DNA of 64,000 nt. Source: Sphingomonas phyllosphaerae 5.2 (GTDB lineage Bacteria; Pseudomonadota; Alphaproteobacteria; Sphingomonadales; Sphingomonadaceae). The position numbers and the translations under genes were made by a program. The notes under the pieces are model-generated. The model was not told the DNA's origin. It ran no database searches and was given only the letters and a program-made list of their open reading frames with translations. Below are positions 18,101-26,700 of the stretch, piece after piece. The stretch spans positions 2,204,501 through 2,268,500 of the forward strand of contig NZ_ATTI01000001.1 in the NCBI RefSeq assembly GCF_000419605.1, written 5' to 3'. The first letter of the stretch is position 1; the number at the start of each line of letters is the position of its first letter.

Positions 18101-18702
18101 AGCTGGTTGATGTAGGACATGATGGAATGTTTCCAGCTGTCTTCCTGATAGCGGCTCTGCGTGGCGAAATTGGCCGTACCATTGTAATTGCCCGCGTGAC
18201 CAAGGCCGAGCGCATGGCCGATCTCGTGCACATAGGTCTTCATCTTGTACCAGCCGCCATTGCCCCAGTTCGCTTCGACATTGACCCTCGCGGCCGTGTG
18301 AATACCGTTCCACGAAACCTGCAGCGCGCCGCCATTCGCGCCGGGCCTGTCCTCCGAAAAAGCGATCTGCGCCCAGCCGCCGGTCTCGGCGAAGGCAAGC
18401 CCCGTCGCCGCGGTCCATGTTGCCAGCGCGGCGCGTGCCGTTCCCTGGTTGTCGGCGCGAAGGGCGGTGATGTTGACGCTGATGCTGCCCCCGGTGCGGA
18501 CGTCGAAATGGCGTGAACGTCGTCCCATTTCGTTCCAGTAGCCGTCCGTCAGGTAATGTGCCTGCTGATCCAGTGTCCACGACGGCTTGTCCGGTGCAAC
18601 CGCGTTCGTCGTGACCTCTCCGGCGTTGGCGAATTCGCGACTGCCGCCTTCGCCATGTTCACGAACGGGGTCTTCGCCGCGGAATTCACAGATGAGGCAC
18701 AT
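15196..18702 (-). CDS. Serralysin-type (M10) RTX metallopeptidase with hexapeptide-repeat stalk and three LamG-like domains
   Basis: The 1168-residue protein has no Sec signal ([12 protein letters not shown]). The catalytic domain has the metzincin zinc site [11 protein letters not shown] at 159-169 and the Met-turn SIMSY at 193-197. RTX calcium repeats at about 328-362 ([19 protein letters not shown]) follow the M10 C-terminal region ([20 protein letters not shown]). Residues 452-750 are about 50 copies of TVPVxP with x = T, A, E or G. Three related 135-residue LamG/ConA-like repeats each start (D/E)IDGAF and carry GFD-type motifs. The end, SDPMFFV, resembles the acidic-plus-hydrophobic tail of type I secretion substrates. 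It is probably secreted in one step and acts on extracellular protein. No type I transporter is encoded nearby. Confidence 0.85.
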   Translation of the reverse strand: MCLICEFRGEDPVREHGEGGSREFANAGEVTTNAVAPDKPSWTLDQQAHYLTDGYWNEMGRRSRHFDVRTGGSISVNITALRADNQGTARAALATWTAATGLAFAETGGWAQIAFSEDRPGANGGALQVSWNGIHTAARVNVEANWGNGGWYKMKTYVHEIGHALGLGHAGNYNGTANFATQSRYQEDSWKHSIMSYINQLQNPYTQASWATPVTPMMADIVAIHKMYGVPTNVRTGNDTYGDDRTVTEAGTNGDRMTASTIVDSGGIDTFNFSKRSAGQVIDLREGAFSDIDGGVGNFAIARGTVIENAIAGSGADRITGNDVANRLEGNGGDDTLLGMGGDDTLVGGSGADILDGGAGVDRAIFEGTSTRYEIVYDAAAVADGVLKIRDTATGAIDTLTSIEQLGFDDATLGVAAVLANLKARFGAIAVGSTTSHTVALSPVAADVYVAPTVPVTPTVPVTPTVPVAPTVPVTPTVPVTPTVPVEPTVPIEPTVPVTPTVPVTPTVPVTPTVPVTPTVPVEPTVPVTPTVPVTPTVPVAPTVPVAPTVPVAPTVPVTPTVPVTPTVPVAPTVPVTPPTVPVTPTVPVEPTVPVTPTVPVTPTVPVTPTVPVTPTVPVTPTVPVAPTVPVTPTVPVTPTVPVTPTVPVAPTVPVTPTVPVTPTVPVTPMVPVTPTVPVEPTVPVTPTVPVEPTVPVTPTIPVGPTIPVEPTVPVEPTVPVTPTVPVEPTVPVEPTVPVTPTVPVTPTVPAPSKYDIDGAFTATATARFDNLDAGPFQRIFDFGNGKASDNIWLGQIGTSRDMGFGIRIGSAGSKLVARDAIVEGEQATWTVSVDGAGMMVIFKNGTFLARLEGVVPGDVAGLEERVGSLPWTNDRPLVSEVSDLYVHSGAPPRDIDGAFVATAKVTFDDLAGGHSRRILDTGNGEQSDTVWPGQVGSGDDMGFEVVAGGITHRGVAKDAIVQGEQATWTASIADDGMMRIFEDGHPVGEGQGGVPRDVDRARAYIGQSSGAHATPLVGTISDVSITTPQPATPEIDGAFGVFAEARFDDLDGGRYQPVFGTGRGPDADIGWPGPRGQGGDMAFGIIDGGVQHRIVAGDSIFEGETADRAASVAGEGWMKLFKDDDLLADGRGAALRDVDRPLDHVGASSYAFDTPLHGIASDPMFFV
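16453..17349. repeat. About 50 tandem 18-base repeats inside the M10 peptidase gene
   Basis: The 18-base unit encodes [12 protein letters not shown] or TVPVEP on the minus strand. One unit carries an extra proline codon near 16975, so the array is not strictly periodic. Synonymous changes are scattered through the units, which suggests coding selection and turnover by slippage or recombination. The product is a Pro-rich, probably extended linker between the RTX part and the LamG-like domains. Confidence 0.9.
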
Positions 18703-18757
18703 GACATGTTAGTCCCTTGTTGAACGGAAAGTTTTCGTCAGAATGCGGGGCGGGCGA

Positions 18758-19161
18758 TCAGTCCGGAAAAGCGGTTCCCTGGACGAGCGCATCGGCATAT
18801 CCGTCCAGCATTTCCCGACTGAACGGCATGTCCAGGACAAAGGTGGTCAGGGTCTCGCCGCGGCCCGTTCCGCCGTCCGCCGCGATCCACGCGGGATGGC
18901 CGGCGATTTGATCGACGGAGCGCCGCTCCTCGACGAAGGAGATCGTGGCGATGGACCGGCCGGGTTCGTGCCGCGCGTCGGTGGTAATGACTTCCGCGTC
19001 GCGGCCGCGCGCTTCGATGCACCGGCAAGCGCCAAGCACATGCCGTCGTACGGCGTGGCGCAGATCAGCACCGTCGCGTACGCAGATGCGTGACTGGAAC
19101 GGGCCTGCGAACCGGAGAGAGCCGCAAGCGACGCCATCAACATGGCGAGATGATCCGTCAT
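18758..19161 (-). pseudogene. Hypothetical small gene split by an apparent frameshift
   Basis: Two reading frames join near 19020-19040. The first part starts at ATG 19161 (MTDHLAMLMASLAALSGSQA, then TVLICATPYDGMCLALAGA). The second continues one frame over (CRCIEARGRDAEVITTDARH, RSIATISFVEERRSVDQIAG) to a stop at 18758 (FPD). Both parts use codons with high third-position GC, as in the neighbouring genes, while each frame degrades beyond the junction. The joined product would be about 134 residues. I recognise no family. A sequencing error, a real frameshift mutation or programmed shifting are all possible. It is located just upstream of the M10 peptidase on the same strand. Confidence 0.45.
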
Positions 19162-19250
19162 GGCCGTCGCTTCCGTATCGGTATCCAGCACATCAGCGGG
19201 TTGCAGATTACCGGTACGGGACTCCTGACGCGGGCCGGATTACGCACTTC

Positions 19251-19268
19251 CTAAACATTATGGTTTAG
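19251..19268. promoter_or_regulatory. Palindrome CTAAAC-N6-GTTTAG
   Basis: A perfect 6-bp inverted repeat with a six-base spacer lies about 90 bases upstream of the frameshifted gene (start 19161). It is a possible operator. No regulator is known. Confidence 0.3.
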
Positions 19269-19332
19269 ACCGAGGACATCACTACAGCGGCACCACGAGA
19301 GATAGCTTTGTAATCACTGCAAATTCATTATC

Positions 19333-19348
19333 GATTGTATTTACAATC
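19333..19348. promoter_or_regulatory. Perfect palindrome GATTGTATTTACAATC
   Basis: Two 7-base arms flank a TT centre in an AT-rich stretch. The form suits a dimeric repressor, but no neighbouring regulator can be assigned to it. Confidence 0.35.
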
Positions 19349-19869
19349 TGAACAGATTGCCCTTATCCATCTGTTTATCATCGAGTATATATTTGACGCC
19401 GATGCAAATATCGCGTCAGCCAATCGCGATCGGTAACGGACGCGCGCGCCTGAACTTGAACATCGCGCGATTCCGGCACGTTGACGGCAATTACCCGGCT
19501 CGACATCTGAGATCATCGGGTGATGGAGTAGGCGGTCGGGCAACCGCCGCACGCCTGTCACCCGCGCAAGGCAGACGATGGCGGAGGTCGGCAAGGCCGG
19601 CGGGGCCGCACGCCGGGCGCGTCGACGTCGTCGCCACGAGCGAGCGGTACGCCTGTCGCGCCGGATTGGTGGATCGCAGCCACGACAACGCGGCGGATGC
19701 GCGGCGAGTGGTTCCTCGCACGGCAGCAGATGCACCTTGGCGATCGTCGTGAGCGGCAGCGCGCGGCCGCTCGATCCGGGAACCGGGTCACGGCGTCGAG
19801 CATCGCATCACCGCATCGACGGAGAGCAGCTCGGCACGCACATGGCGAAGGTGGCTTGTCCCGGAGCGA

Positions 19870-20712
19870 TCAGCCGCCGACTGCTCCGTTCAGCCGGTAG
19901 GCGCGCCGTGCATTGCCCCCGAAGATCGCCGCTTCGTCGCGTGGACAATGCCGTCCGACATAATCGGCGACCACGTCGAACACGCGCGCATAATCGGCGG
20001 CCAGCAGACACACCGGCCAGTCCGATCCCCACATCACCCGCCCGGCCCCGAACAGGGTGAAGACGTGGTCGAGATACCGCTCCAGATCGTCGGCCGACCA
20101 GTTCGCGTGGTTTGCCTCGGTGACCAGCCCCGACACCTTGCACATCACGTGCGGCGCTGCCGCAACCGCGGCCAGCCGGTCCGCCCACGGCTGCCATCCG
20201 CCGGTCGCGATGGCGGGCTTGGCGGCGTGATCCAGCACGAAGCGCCCTTCGCCGACCCGGTCGAGGAAGGCGGGCACGGTGGCCAGCTGCCGATGATCCA
20301 CGAGCAGATCGTACGTCAGGTTCCGCGCCACCACCGCCCGCACCCCGTGCACCATCGCGTCACCGAGCAGAAAGTCCGCGGCGGCCTCGTCCTGCACGAT
20401 ATGGCGATACCCGACCAGCAGCGGGGCCGCGTCGGCGTCCAGTCGGGCGGCGATGTCCGTGGCGCGCAGGTCGATCCATCCGACGACACCGATGATCGCG
20501 GGGTGGCGCGCCGCCGCCTCCAGCAGCGCGCGCGTCTCGCCGGGCACCTGCCGCGCCTGCACCGCGATCGCCGCGTCGACGCCGCGTGTCGCCATCGCCG
20601 CGACCAGATCGGCGCCGTCGAAATCGCGCGCGATCGTGCTGCCCGGGGCGATCCACCCGAAGTCGCCGGGATCGTACCGCCACAGGTGGTGGTGCGCGTC
20701 GATGCGGATCAT
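19870..20712 (-). CDS. Amidohydrolase, probable L-fuconolactonase
   Basis: The 280-residue protein is a TIM-barrel amidohydrolase of the COG3618 type. It opens with MIRIDAHHHLWRYDPGDFGW, which supplies the first metal histidines. It continues with VLDHAAKPAIATGGWQPWAD, CKVSGLVTEAN and MWGSDWPVCLLAADYARVFD, where the GSDWPV aspartate is the conserved acid. Members hydrolyse sugar lactones such as L-fucono-1,5-lactone to the acid in the cytosol. FucP, an IclR regulator and a dehydrogenase are neighbours, so fuconolactone is the likely substrate. ATG 20712 has GAGGAG eight bases upstream. A 2-pyrone or other lactone is the main alternative. Confidence 0.8.
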   Translation of the reverse strand: MIRIDAHHHLWRYDPGDFGWIAPGSTIARDFDGADLVAAMATRGVDAAIAVQARQVPGETRALLEAAARHPAIIGVVGWIDLRATDIAARLDADAAPLLVGYRHIVQDEAAADFLLGDAMVHGVRAVVARNLTYDLLVDHRQLATVPAFLDRVGEGRFVLDHAAKPAIATGGWQPWADRLAAVAAAPHVMCKVSGLVTEANHANWSADDLERYLDHVFTLFGAGRVMWGSDWPVCLLAADYARVFDVVADYVGRHCPRDEAAIFGGNARRAYRLNGAVGG

Positions 20713-20732
20713 CGCGGGATCTCCTCGTTCGA

Positions 20733-21557
20733 TCAGGCGGCTGGATGATGGCCGAGGGTCAGCGAGATGCGCGCCGCGGCGGCCTGCAACAGCCCGTCGA
20801 CCGCGTCCAGCTTCACGCGCTGCGATCCGTCGATCATCTCCATATACGGCACGGTCAGCGCGCCCACGATCTCGCCGCTGAACGCGAACACCGGGTAGCT
20901 GACGTCGGTAACCCCATGCGTGATCGGGCTTTGACGCCGGTCGAACCCCTGGCGCCGCACGATCGCCAGCCGTTCCTCCAGCCAATCCGTGTCGACCGGC
21001 TTGCCCTGCGCCGCCGCCGCCTGCGCGACGATCCGCTTCACCCGCTGCGCCGACGAGAAGGCGAGCAGCACTTGCCCCGAACAGCTGCGGATCATGTCGA
21101 TCGCCGCGCCGAGCCGTAGCGAAAAGCCCCGCACGCCCGGGTTTTCCTCGCGCGCGATCACCAGCCCATAGGCGCCGTTGGGCACGACGAAGTGGCACGA
21201 CTGGTCGGTTTCCGCCGCCAGCTGCTGCATTTCCGGCGTCGCCGCACGCGTCAGATTTTGCGCGGGCGTGGCGCGGTACGCTAGGTCGAGGATCTTGTAC
21301 GACACGGTGTAGCGGTCGTTGACCGGGGAGCGCTGCAGATAGCCGATCTGCTCCATGACGACGACGATCCGGAACAGCTCGCCCACCGACCGCCCCAGCG
21401 CCGCGGCCATGTCGGTGACCAGCGCGCCCTGCGGATAGGCCGAGAGCAAGTCCAGGATCTCGAACGCCTTCTCCAGCGCCGGCGCCGCATAGGTGGTCTG
21501 CTTGGCCTTGCCGGCACCGGGCGCCTCCTCGTCGGATTTGCGCGCGCGCGTGACCAC
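20733..21557 (-). CDS. IclR-family transcriptional regulator
   Basis: The 274-residue protein has the IclR winged helix (ALEKAFEILDLLSAYPQGAL, DMAAALGRSVGELFRIVVVM) and an effector domain (QQLAAETDQSCHFVVPN, CSGQVLLAFSSAQRVKRIV, RRQGFDRRQSPITHGVTDVS). GTG 21557 is the best start: it follows the fucP stop by one base (TAACGTG) and lies a few bases after GGAAG, so the two genes are likely translationally coupled. It probably controls the fucose genes around it, with fucose or a pathway acid as ligand. That role is inferred from location. Confidence 0.87.
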   Translation of the reverse strand: MVTRARKSDEEAPGAGKAKQTTYAAPALEKAFEILDLLSAYPQGALVTDMAAALGRSVGELFRIVVVMEQIGYLQRSPVNDRYTVSYKILDLAYRATPAQNLTRAATPEMQQLAAETDQSCHFVVPNGAYGLVIAREENPGVRGFSLRLGAAIDMIRSCSGQVLLAFSSAQRVKRIVAQAAAAQGKPVDTDWLEERLAIVRRQGFDRRQSPITHGVTDVSYPVFAFSGEIVGALTVPYMEMIDGSQRVKLDAVDGLLQAAAARISLTLGHHPAA

Positions 21558-21558
21558 G

Positions 21559-22899
21559 TTACTTCCAGGCGCGGGCGCGGAGCGAATAGCCCAGCACCAC
21601 CACGAAGCACGCCGCGGGTACCAGCATCGCCGCCGCGATCCCCGCACGATCCGAGACGAACCCGATCAACCCGGTCAGCACCGCGCCGCCGATGATCGCC
21701 ATGATGATCAGCGACGATCCCAGCCGGCGCAGCGACCCGAGCGTTTCGACGCCCAGCGCGAAGATCGTCGGGAACTGGATCGACATGAAGAAGCTGGTCG
21801 CGACCAGCGCATATAGCCCGACATGTCCGCCGACGAGCGCCGCGGTCGCCGCCAGCACCGCCGAGATCGCCGCGAAGATCGTCAGCAGCCGCGCCGGGGC
21901 GATCCACGTCATCAATGTCGTGCCGACGAAGCGCCCGCCGGCGAACAGCGCCAGCGACACGAACAGCATGTCCGCGCCCTGCCGCTCGGTCCAGCCGAGC
22001 CCGCCCTGCGCATAGCGGATCGTGTAGCTCCACAGCCCGACCTGCGCGCCGACATAGCAGAATTGCGCGATCACCGCCCCGATCAGCCGCGGATGACGCA
22101 GCAGGTCGGCGAACCGCTCCTTGCCGCCAGCGCCGCCGCCCGCACCGCCGATCGCGCCGCCGATCGCGCCTTCGTCGACGCGCGCGGCGGTGTTGCGCGG
22201 AAAGGCGGTGAAGGCCGCGGCGATCGCGAACAGCAGCACGACGACGGCGATCGCGAGATAGGGCGTCGCGATCGCCTGCACCTCGTTGCGGTAGAAGGCT
22301 TCGCGCGCGGCGGCGTTCATCCCCGCCAGCGTCGCCTCGTCATGTTCGATCCCCGACAGGATGAAGTTCCGCCCGACCAGGATGCCGGTGATCGCGCCCA
22401 GCGGGTTGGCGGCCTGTGCCCAGTTCAGCCGCCGGGTCGCGGTTCGCGGATCGCCCAGCTCCGTCATCAACGGGTTGGCCGACGTCTCCAGGAACGCCAG
22501 CCCCGCCGCGATGACGAACAGCGCGAGGAGGAACAGCTCGTACATGCTCACCGCTGCGGCCGGGTAGAAAAGCAACGCACCCGCGCCATACAGCAGCAGG
22601 CCGGTGACGATCGCCGCCTTGTAGCCGAAGCGCCGCAGCACGACCGACGCCGGGATCGCGAACGCGAAATAGCCGAAATAGAAGACCTGCTGCACGAAGC
22701 TGGTGCCGAAGTCCGACAGCGTGAACGCCTTCTTGAACTGCGCGATCAGGATGTCGTTCAGGTTGTTGGCCATCCCCCACAAGAAGAACAGCGAGGTCGT
22801 GATGACGAGCGCCGGTATCCACCGCGCCGCGCCGCCGTGTTCATGCGCCTGCTGCGCGGTCGGACGATCCTCCAGCGGAGGGGAACCTTGCCACGCCAT
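21559..22899 (-). CDS. fucP: L-fucose:proton symporter family permease (MFS)
   Basis: The 446-residue protein has about 12 membrane segments and the signature of the FucP/GluP group: SLFFLWGMANNLNDILIAQF near residue 40, YFGYFAFAIPASVVLRRFGY, FLETSANPLMTELG, LNWAQAANPLGAITG and FFMSIQFPTIFALGVETLG. It moves L-fucose or a related hexose into the cytosol with protons. The IclR gene follows directly, and the lactonase and dehydrogenase lie on either side, all on the minus strand. The family is sure. Fucose as substrate is supported by the two fucosidases in the window, but glucose/galactose cannot be excluded. Confidence 0.87.
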   Translation of the reverse strand: MAWQGSPPLEDRPTAQQAHEHGGAARWIPALVITTSLFFLWGMANNLNDILIAQFKKAFTLSDFGTSFVQQVFYFGYFAFAIPASVVLRRFGYKAAIVTGLLLYGAGALLFYPAAAVSMYELFLLALFVIAAGLAFLETSANPLMTELGDPRTATRRLNWAQAANPLGAITGILVGRNFILSGIEHDEATLAGMNAAAREAFYRNEVQAIATPYLAIAVVVLLFAIAAAFTAFPRNTAARVDEGAIGGAIGGAGGGAGGKERFADLLRHPRLIGAVIAQFCYVGAQVGLWSYTIRYAQGGLGWTERQGADMLFVSLALFAGGRFVGTTLMTWIAPARLLTIFAAISAVLAATAALVGGHVGLYALVATSFFMSIQFPTIFALGVETLGSLRRLGSSLIIMAIIGGAVLTGLIGFVSDRAGIAAAMLVPAACFVVVLGYSLRARAWK

Positions 22900-22949
22900 T
22901 TTCCGTCATCCTCTATCACCCGGTGCCGGGTCGTCATGCCCGCGCGTCT

Positions 22950-23960
22950 TCAGAACGTCACGATCGCCTTCAGAACATGGTCCGCGGCCGCGATCAACTG
23001 CGGCATGCGTTCCGGCAGCTCCTCGGCGTCGACGCTATGGGTATGCAGCGCGTCCGTGGGAATGTCGCCGCCGCGGATCGCGGCCAGTACGCGGTTGAAA
23101 TCACTGGATAGTGCATTGCGGCTGGCGATCAGCGTCGCCTCGCGGCGGTGGAATTCGGGATCGGCGAAGATCAGGTCGTCGGGTACCACGCTGACCAGCA
23201 CGTAACGGCCGCCGTTCGCGACATAGCCCAGCCCGGCGCGCATCGCATGGATGTTGCCCGTCGCGTCGAACACGCAATCGAAGAAGTCGCCCCCGGTTCG
23301 TGCCGACAGCGCATCGCGGATGCCGTCGTCGACGGTGATCACGTCGTCGAACCCGAGCCGGGTGCGCGCATGGTCGAGGCGTGTCGCGCGGGTATCGATG
23401 ATCGTCACCTCCGCGCCGTCGAGCCGCGCGAACAACGCCACAGCGACACCGATCGGACCGGCACCCGCGACCAGCACGCGCTCTCCCTCCGAAAGCGCGG
23501 CACGCGCGACGGCATGCGCGCCGATCGCGAGGAACTCGACCATTGCGGCCTGTTCGAGGGTGAGGTCGTCGGCGGCGATCACCGCGCGCTCGGGCACCGC
23601 GATCACATCCTGCATCCCGCCGTCGACGTGGACGCCGAGCACCGCGATTCGCGTGCAGCAATTCGGCTTGCCCTTGCGGCATGCGACGCAGGTGCCGCAC
23701 GCCAGATACGGGTTGATCGTCACCCGCTGGCCGACCCGCAGCGCCGATCCATCCGGCACGGCCGCGATCTCGCCGGCGAGTTCATGTCCCATCACGCGCG
23801 GATAGGACAGGAACGGCTGGTTGCCCGCGAAGATATGGTAATCGGTGCCGCACAGCCCGACGCGGCGCATCCGCACCAGCACCTCGCCCGGTGCGGCAAC
23901 GGGAGCGGGGCGATCGACGAGTTCGAGCGCGAACGGCTCCCGGCACGACACGGCTCGCAT
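22950..23960 (-). CDS. Zinc-dependent dehydrogenase, RspB/L-galactonate-5-dehydrogenase-like
   Basis: The 336-residue medium-chain dehydrogenase has the catalytic zinc site (GLCGTDYHIFAGNQPFLSYP, MGHELAGE) and a four-cysteine structural zinc site (ACGTCVACRKGKPNCC). Its Rossmann motif is VLVAGAGPIGVAVALFARL, and the stretch DATGNIHAMRAGL to ADPEFHRREATLIASRNA matches what I know of E. coli YjjN/LgoD. It oxidises a sugar or sugar acid with NAD(P). In this locus it may oxidise L-fucose, L-galactose or a downstream acid. GGGGGAG precedes ATG 23960. It is divergent from the GH95 gene, with a 200-base shared control region. Confidence 0.83.
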   Translation of the reverse strand: MRAVSCREPFALELVDRPAPVAAPGEVLVRMRRVGLCGTDYHIFAGNQPFLSYPRVMGHELAGEIAAVPDGSALRVGQRVTINPYLACGTCVACRKGKPNCCTRIAVLGVHVDGGMQDVIAVPERAVIAADDLTLEQAAMVEFLAIGAHAVARAALSEGERVLVAGAGPIGVAVALFARLDGAEVTIIDTRATRLDHARTRLGFDDVITVDDGIRDALSARTGGDFFDCVFDATGNIHAMRAGLGYVANGGRYVLVSVVPDDLIFADPEFHRREATLIASRNALSSDFNRVLAAIRGGDIPTDALHTHSVDAEELPERMPQLIAAADHVLKAIVTF

Positions 23961-24160
23961 TCGATCACTCCCCCATCATTCGTTGCTTCCATATATGAGA
24001 TGTTGCTCACCTTCAGGCAACAACCTTTCTCGCGTCCAGTGTGGCGCGCGGCGCCTCGCATCCGGTTAAGATGCTCAACACACAAGGTTCGCTTACGAAT
24101 CTGCTTGCCTATTTATCATATACGCCGGATAGTTTTCATATAAACAAATGGAGGACGGGG

Positions 24161-26638
24161 ATGTCGACCGAGCTTAGCCGGCGAAGCGTGCTTGGAGCCG
24201 GTGCTGCCGCAGCGGCAGCGGGAGGGCTTGCGGCGCTGCCGTTGCGTGCGCAGTCGAACGTATCCGGCGATGCGCACCGGCTCTGGTTCGATGCGCCTGC
24301 CGAACGCTGGGTCGACGGGCTGCCGGTCGGCAACGGCCGGCTTGGCGCAATGGTACGCGGCGGAACCGACCGTGAGATCGTGTCGCTGAACGAGGACACC
24401 TTGTGGTCGGGCTATCCCGGCACCGATGCCAGCCCGGACGCGCGCGCGGCGCTGCCCGGCGTGCGCGCGGCGACCTTCGCCGGTGACTTCCACGCTGCCG
24501 ACGAGCGCGCGAAGCGGATGCAGGGGCCATATTCGAACAGCTACGCCCCGCTCGGCGACCTCACGATCGCGCTTCACGGTGGCGGCGCGGTGCGCGACTA
24601 CCGCCGCACGCTCGATCTGGACGAGGCGGTGGCCGGCGTTTCCTACGCCGCGGGGCAGACCCGTTTCACGCGCGAGGTGTTCGTCTCGCACCCCGCGCAG
24701 CTTGTCGTGATAATGCTGACCGCGGAAGGCGGGACGATCGACGCCGACCTGTCGCTCGCGACGCTGCTGCGCGGCACCGCCCGCGCGGCCGGGAACCGGA
24801 TCGTGCTGCACGGCAAGGCCCCCGCTTATGCCGCACCCAATTACCAGAAGGTCGCCGATCCGGTCCGCTTCGACGATGCCGCGGGGAAGGGCATGATGTT
24901 CGCGGCCGTCGCCGATGTCGCGACCGACGGTGGAAGCGCCACCGCCGCCGGCGCGACGATCGCGGTGCGCGGCGCGCGCAGTGTCGAGATCCGCATCGCC
25001 GCCGCCACCGGCTTCCGGCGCTTCGACCAGGCGCCCGACCTGCCGATCGCCGCGATCGAGGCGAAGGCGGCGGCTGCGTTGACCGCGGCGAAGGCCGTTC
25101 GTCACGCCGCGTTGCGTGCCGCGCATGTCGCGGATCACCAGCGGCTCTATCGTCGTGCCGAACTCAGCCTGACCGGCGCGAGCGGCACCACCGCGGAACG
25201 GCGCGCCGGCAACGAGCGTGCGAGCGATCCGGGGCTGGCGGCGCTGCTCTTCCACTTCGGCCGCTACCTGCTGATCGCGAGCTCTCGCCCGGGCACCCAG
25301 CCCGCGAACCTGCAGGGGATCTGGAATGCCGAGGTGCGCCCGCCCTGGAGCAGCAACCACACGACCAACATCAACACCGAGATGAACTATTGGCCGGCCG
25401 AGGTCGCGAACCTGGCCGATTGCCACACCGCGCTGTTCGACTGGCTGGAGCATGTCGCGGTGCGCGGTGCGGCGGTCGCCAGCGGCTATTACGGGATGCC
25501 GGGCTGGTGCCTGCATCATAACAGCGACCTCTGGGCGATGGCGAACCCGGTCGGCGAAGGCGAAGCGACCCCGGTGTGGGCGAACTGGCCGATGGGCGGA
25601 CCGTGGCTGATGCAGCACCTGTGGCAGCATTATGCGTTCGGCGGCGACCTGGCCTTCCTGCGCGAGCGGGCATGGCCGCTGATGCGCGGTGCGGCGGAAT
25701 TCTGCGCGGCGTGGCTGGTCGCCAACCCGGCCGACGGGCGGTTGACCACCGCGCCGTCGATCTCGCCCGAAAACGAGTTCCTCGCGCCCGACGGCAAGAA
25801 GGCGTCGATCAGCGCCGGGTGCACGATGGACCTCGCGCTGACCCGCGAGCTGTTCGCCAATTGTATCGCGGCGGCGGGGCTGCTCAAGACCGACGCGGCG
25901 TTCGCCGCGAAGCTGCGCGGGCTGGTGGAGCGGCTGGAGCCATACCGGATCGGCAGCCACGGTCAGTTGCTCGAATGGTCGCAGGAGTTTGCGGAGAACG
26001 AGCCGGGGCACCGCCACATCTCGCATCTCTACCCGCTATATCCCGGCGACGAATTCACCCCGCGGCGCACCCCGAAATGGGCGCGGGCGGTGGCGACGTC
26101 GATGCAGCGCCGCGAAGATAATGGCGGCGCGCAGACCGGCTGGAGCCGTGCCTGGGCGACGTGCATCTGGGCGCGGATGGGCGACGCGGCACGCGCCGGG
26201 CGGTCGATCGACGCGTTCTTCAAATCGAGCACGCTCGACAACTTGTTCGACACGCACCCCTCCGACAAAGGCCCGATCTTCCAGATCGACGGCAATTTCG
26301 GGATCACCGCCGCGATCGCCGAGATGCTGGTGCAAAGCCACGACGGCGCGATCGCGCTGCTCCCGGCGCTGCCGCCGGCGTGGCGGGACGGCAGCGTCCG
26401 CGGGCTGCGCGCACGCGGCGCAGTCACCGTCGATCAACGCTGGCGCGCGGGTGCGCTGGAGCAGGCCGAACTGACCTTCGCCACCGGAGGCGACGTGCTC
26501 GTACGCCTGCCCGCGGGACGCCGCGTCCGTGCCGCCACCCGCGGCGCCACCGCGGTCGCCCTGAAAGCCGAGGAGGCCGGGCTGCGGGTGCGCGCGCGCG
26601 CCGGCGACCGCATCACACTGACCATCGGCGCCGCCTGA
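24161..26638 (+). CDS. GH95 alpha-L-fucosidase (or alpha-L-galactosidase), exported
   Basis: The 825-residue protein has a Tat-type leader ([20 protein letters not shown]). The GH95 N-terminal domain contains [19 protein letters not shown] and [13 protein letters not shown]. The (alpha/alpha)6 catalytic domain has [44 protein letters not shown] and [19 protein letters not shown], regions that hold the acid and asparagine-activated base in this family. It removes terminal alpha-1,2-fucose or alpha-L-galactose from glycans. ATG 24161 follows GAGG by six bases. It is the first gene of a plus-strand pair with a TonB receptor 62 bases downstream. Confidence 0.92.
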   Translation: MSTELSRRSVLGAGAAAAAAGGLAALPLRAQSNVSGDAHRLWFDAPAERWVDGLPVGNGRLGAMVRGGTDREIVSLNEDTLWSGYPGTDASPDARAALPGVRAATFAGDFHAADERAKRMQGPYSNSYAPLGDLTIALHGGGAVRDYRRTLDLDEAVAGVSYAAGQTRFTREVFVSHPAQLVVIMLTAEGGTIDADLSLATLLRGTARAAGNRIVLHGKAPAYAAPNYQKVADPVRFDDAAGKGMMFAAVADVATDGGSATAAGATIAVRGARSVEIRIAAATGFRRFDQAPDLPIAAIEAKAAAALTAAKAVRHAALRAAHVADHQRLYRRAELSLTGASGTTAERRAGNERASDPGLAALLFHFGRYLLIASSRPGTQPANLQGIWNAEVRPPWSSNHTTNINTEMNYWPAEVANLADCHTALFDWLEHVAVRGAAVASGYYGMPGWCLHHNSDLWAMANPVGEGEATPVWANWPMGGPWLMQHLWQHYAFGGDLAFLRERAWPLMRGAAEFCAAWLVANPADGRLTTAPSISPENEFLAPDGKKASISAGCTMDLALTRELFANCIAAAGLLKTDAAFAAKLRGLVERLEPYRIGSHGQLLEWSQEFAENEPGHRHISHLYPLYPGDEFTPRRTPKWARAVATSMQRREDNGGAQTGWSRAWATCIWARMGDAARAGRSIDAFFKSSTLDNLFDTHPSDKGPIFQIDGNFGITAAIAEMLVQSHDGAIALLPALPPAWRDGSVRGLRARGAVTVDQRWRAGALEQAELTFATGGDVLVRLPAGRRVRAATRGATAVALKAEEAGLRVRARAGDRITLTIGAA

Positions 26639-26700
26639 ACGCGACGGCCATCACCGCCGACCGGTCACGAACGACCGGCGGCACCCACGGGGAGAGAAGA

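Larger units (their letters stand above)
19162..19869. other. 700-base stretch without a supportable gene
   Basis: All open frames here are short, arginine-rich and lack ribosome sites or recognisable motifs. The part 19200-19440 is unusually AT-rich for this window and carries two palindromes (19251-19268 and 19333-19348), so it is probably a promoter or regulatory region for the minus-strand gene at 19161. The part 19440-19869 is GC-rich and looks like decayed coding sequence, but I cannot assign it. Confidence 0.5.

Noticed and set aside
18738..19028. Third minus-strand frame next to the frameshifted gene
   Set aside because: Arg-rich with poor codon use, while the neighbouring frames have the expected third-position GC.
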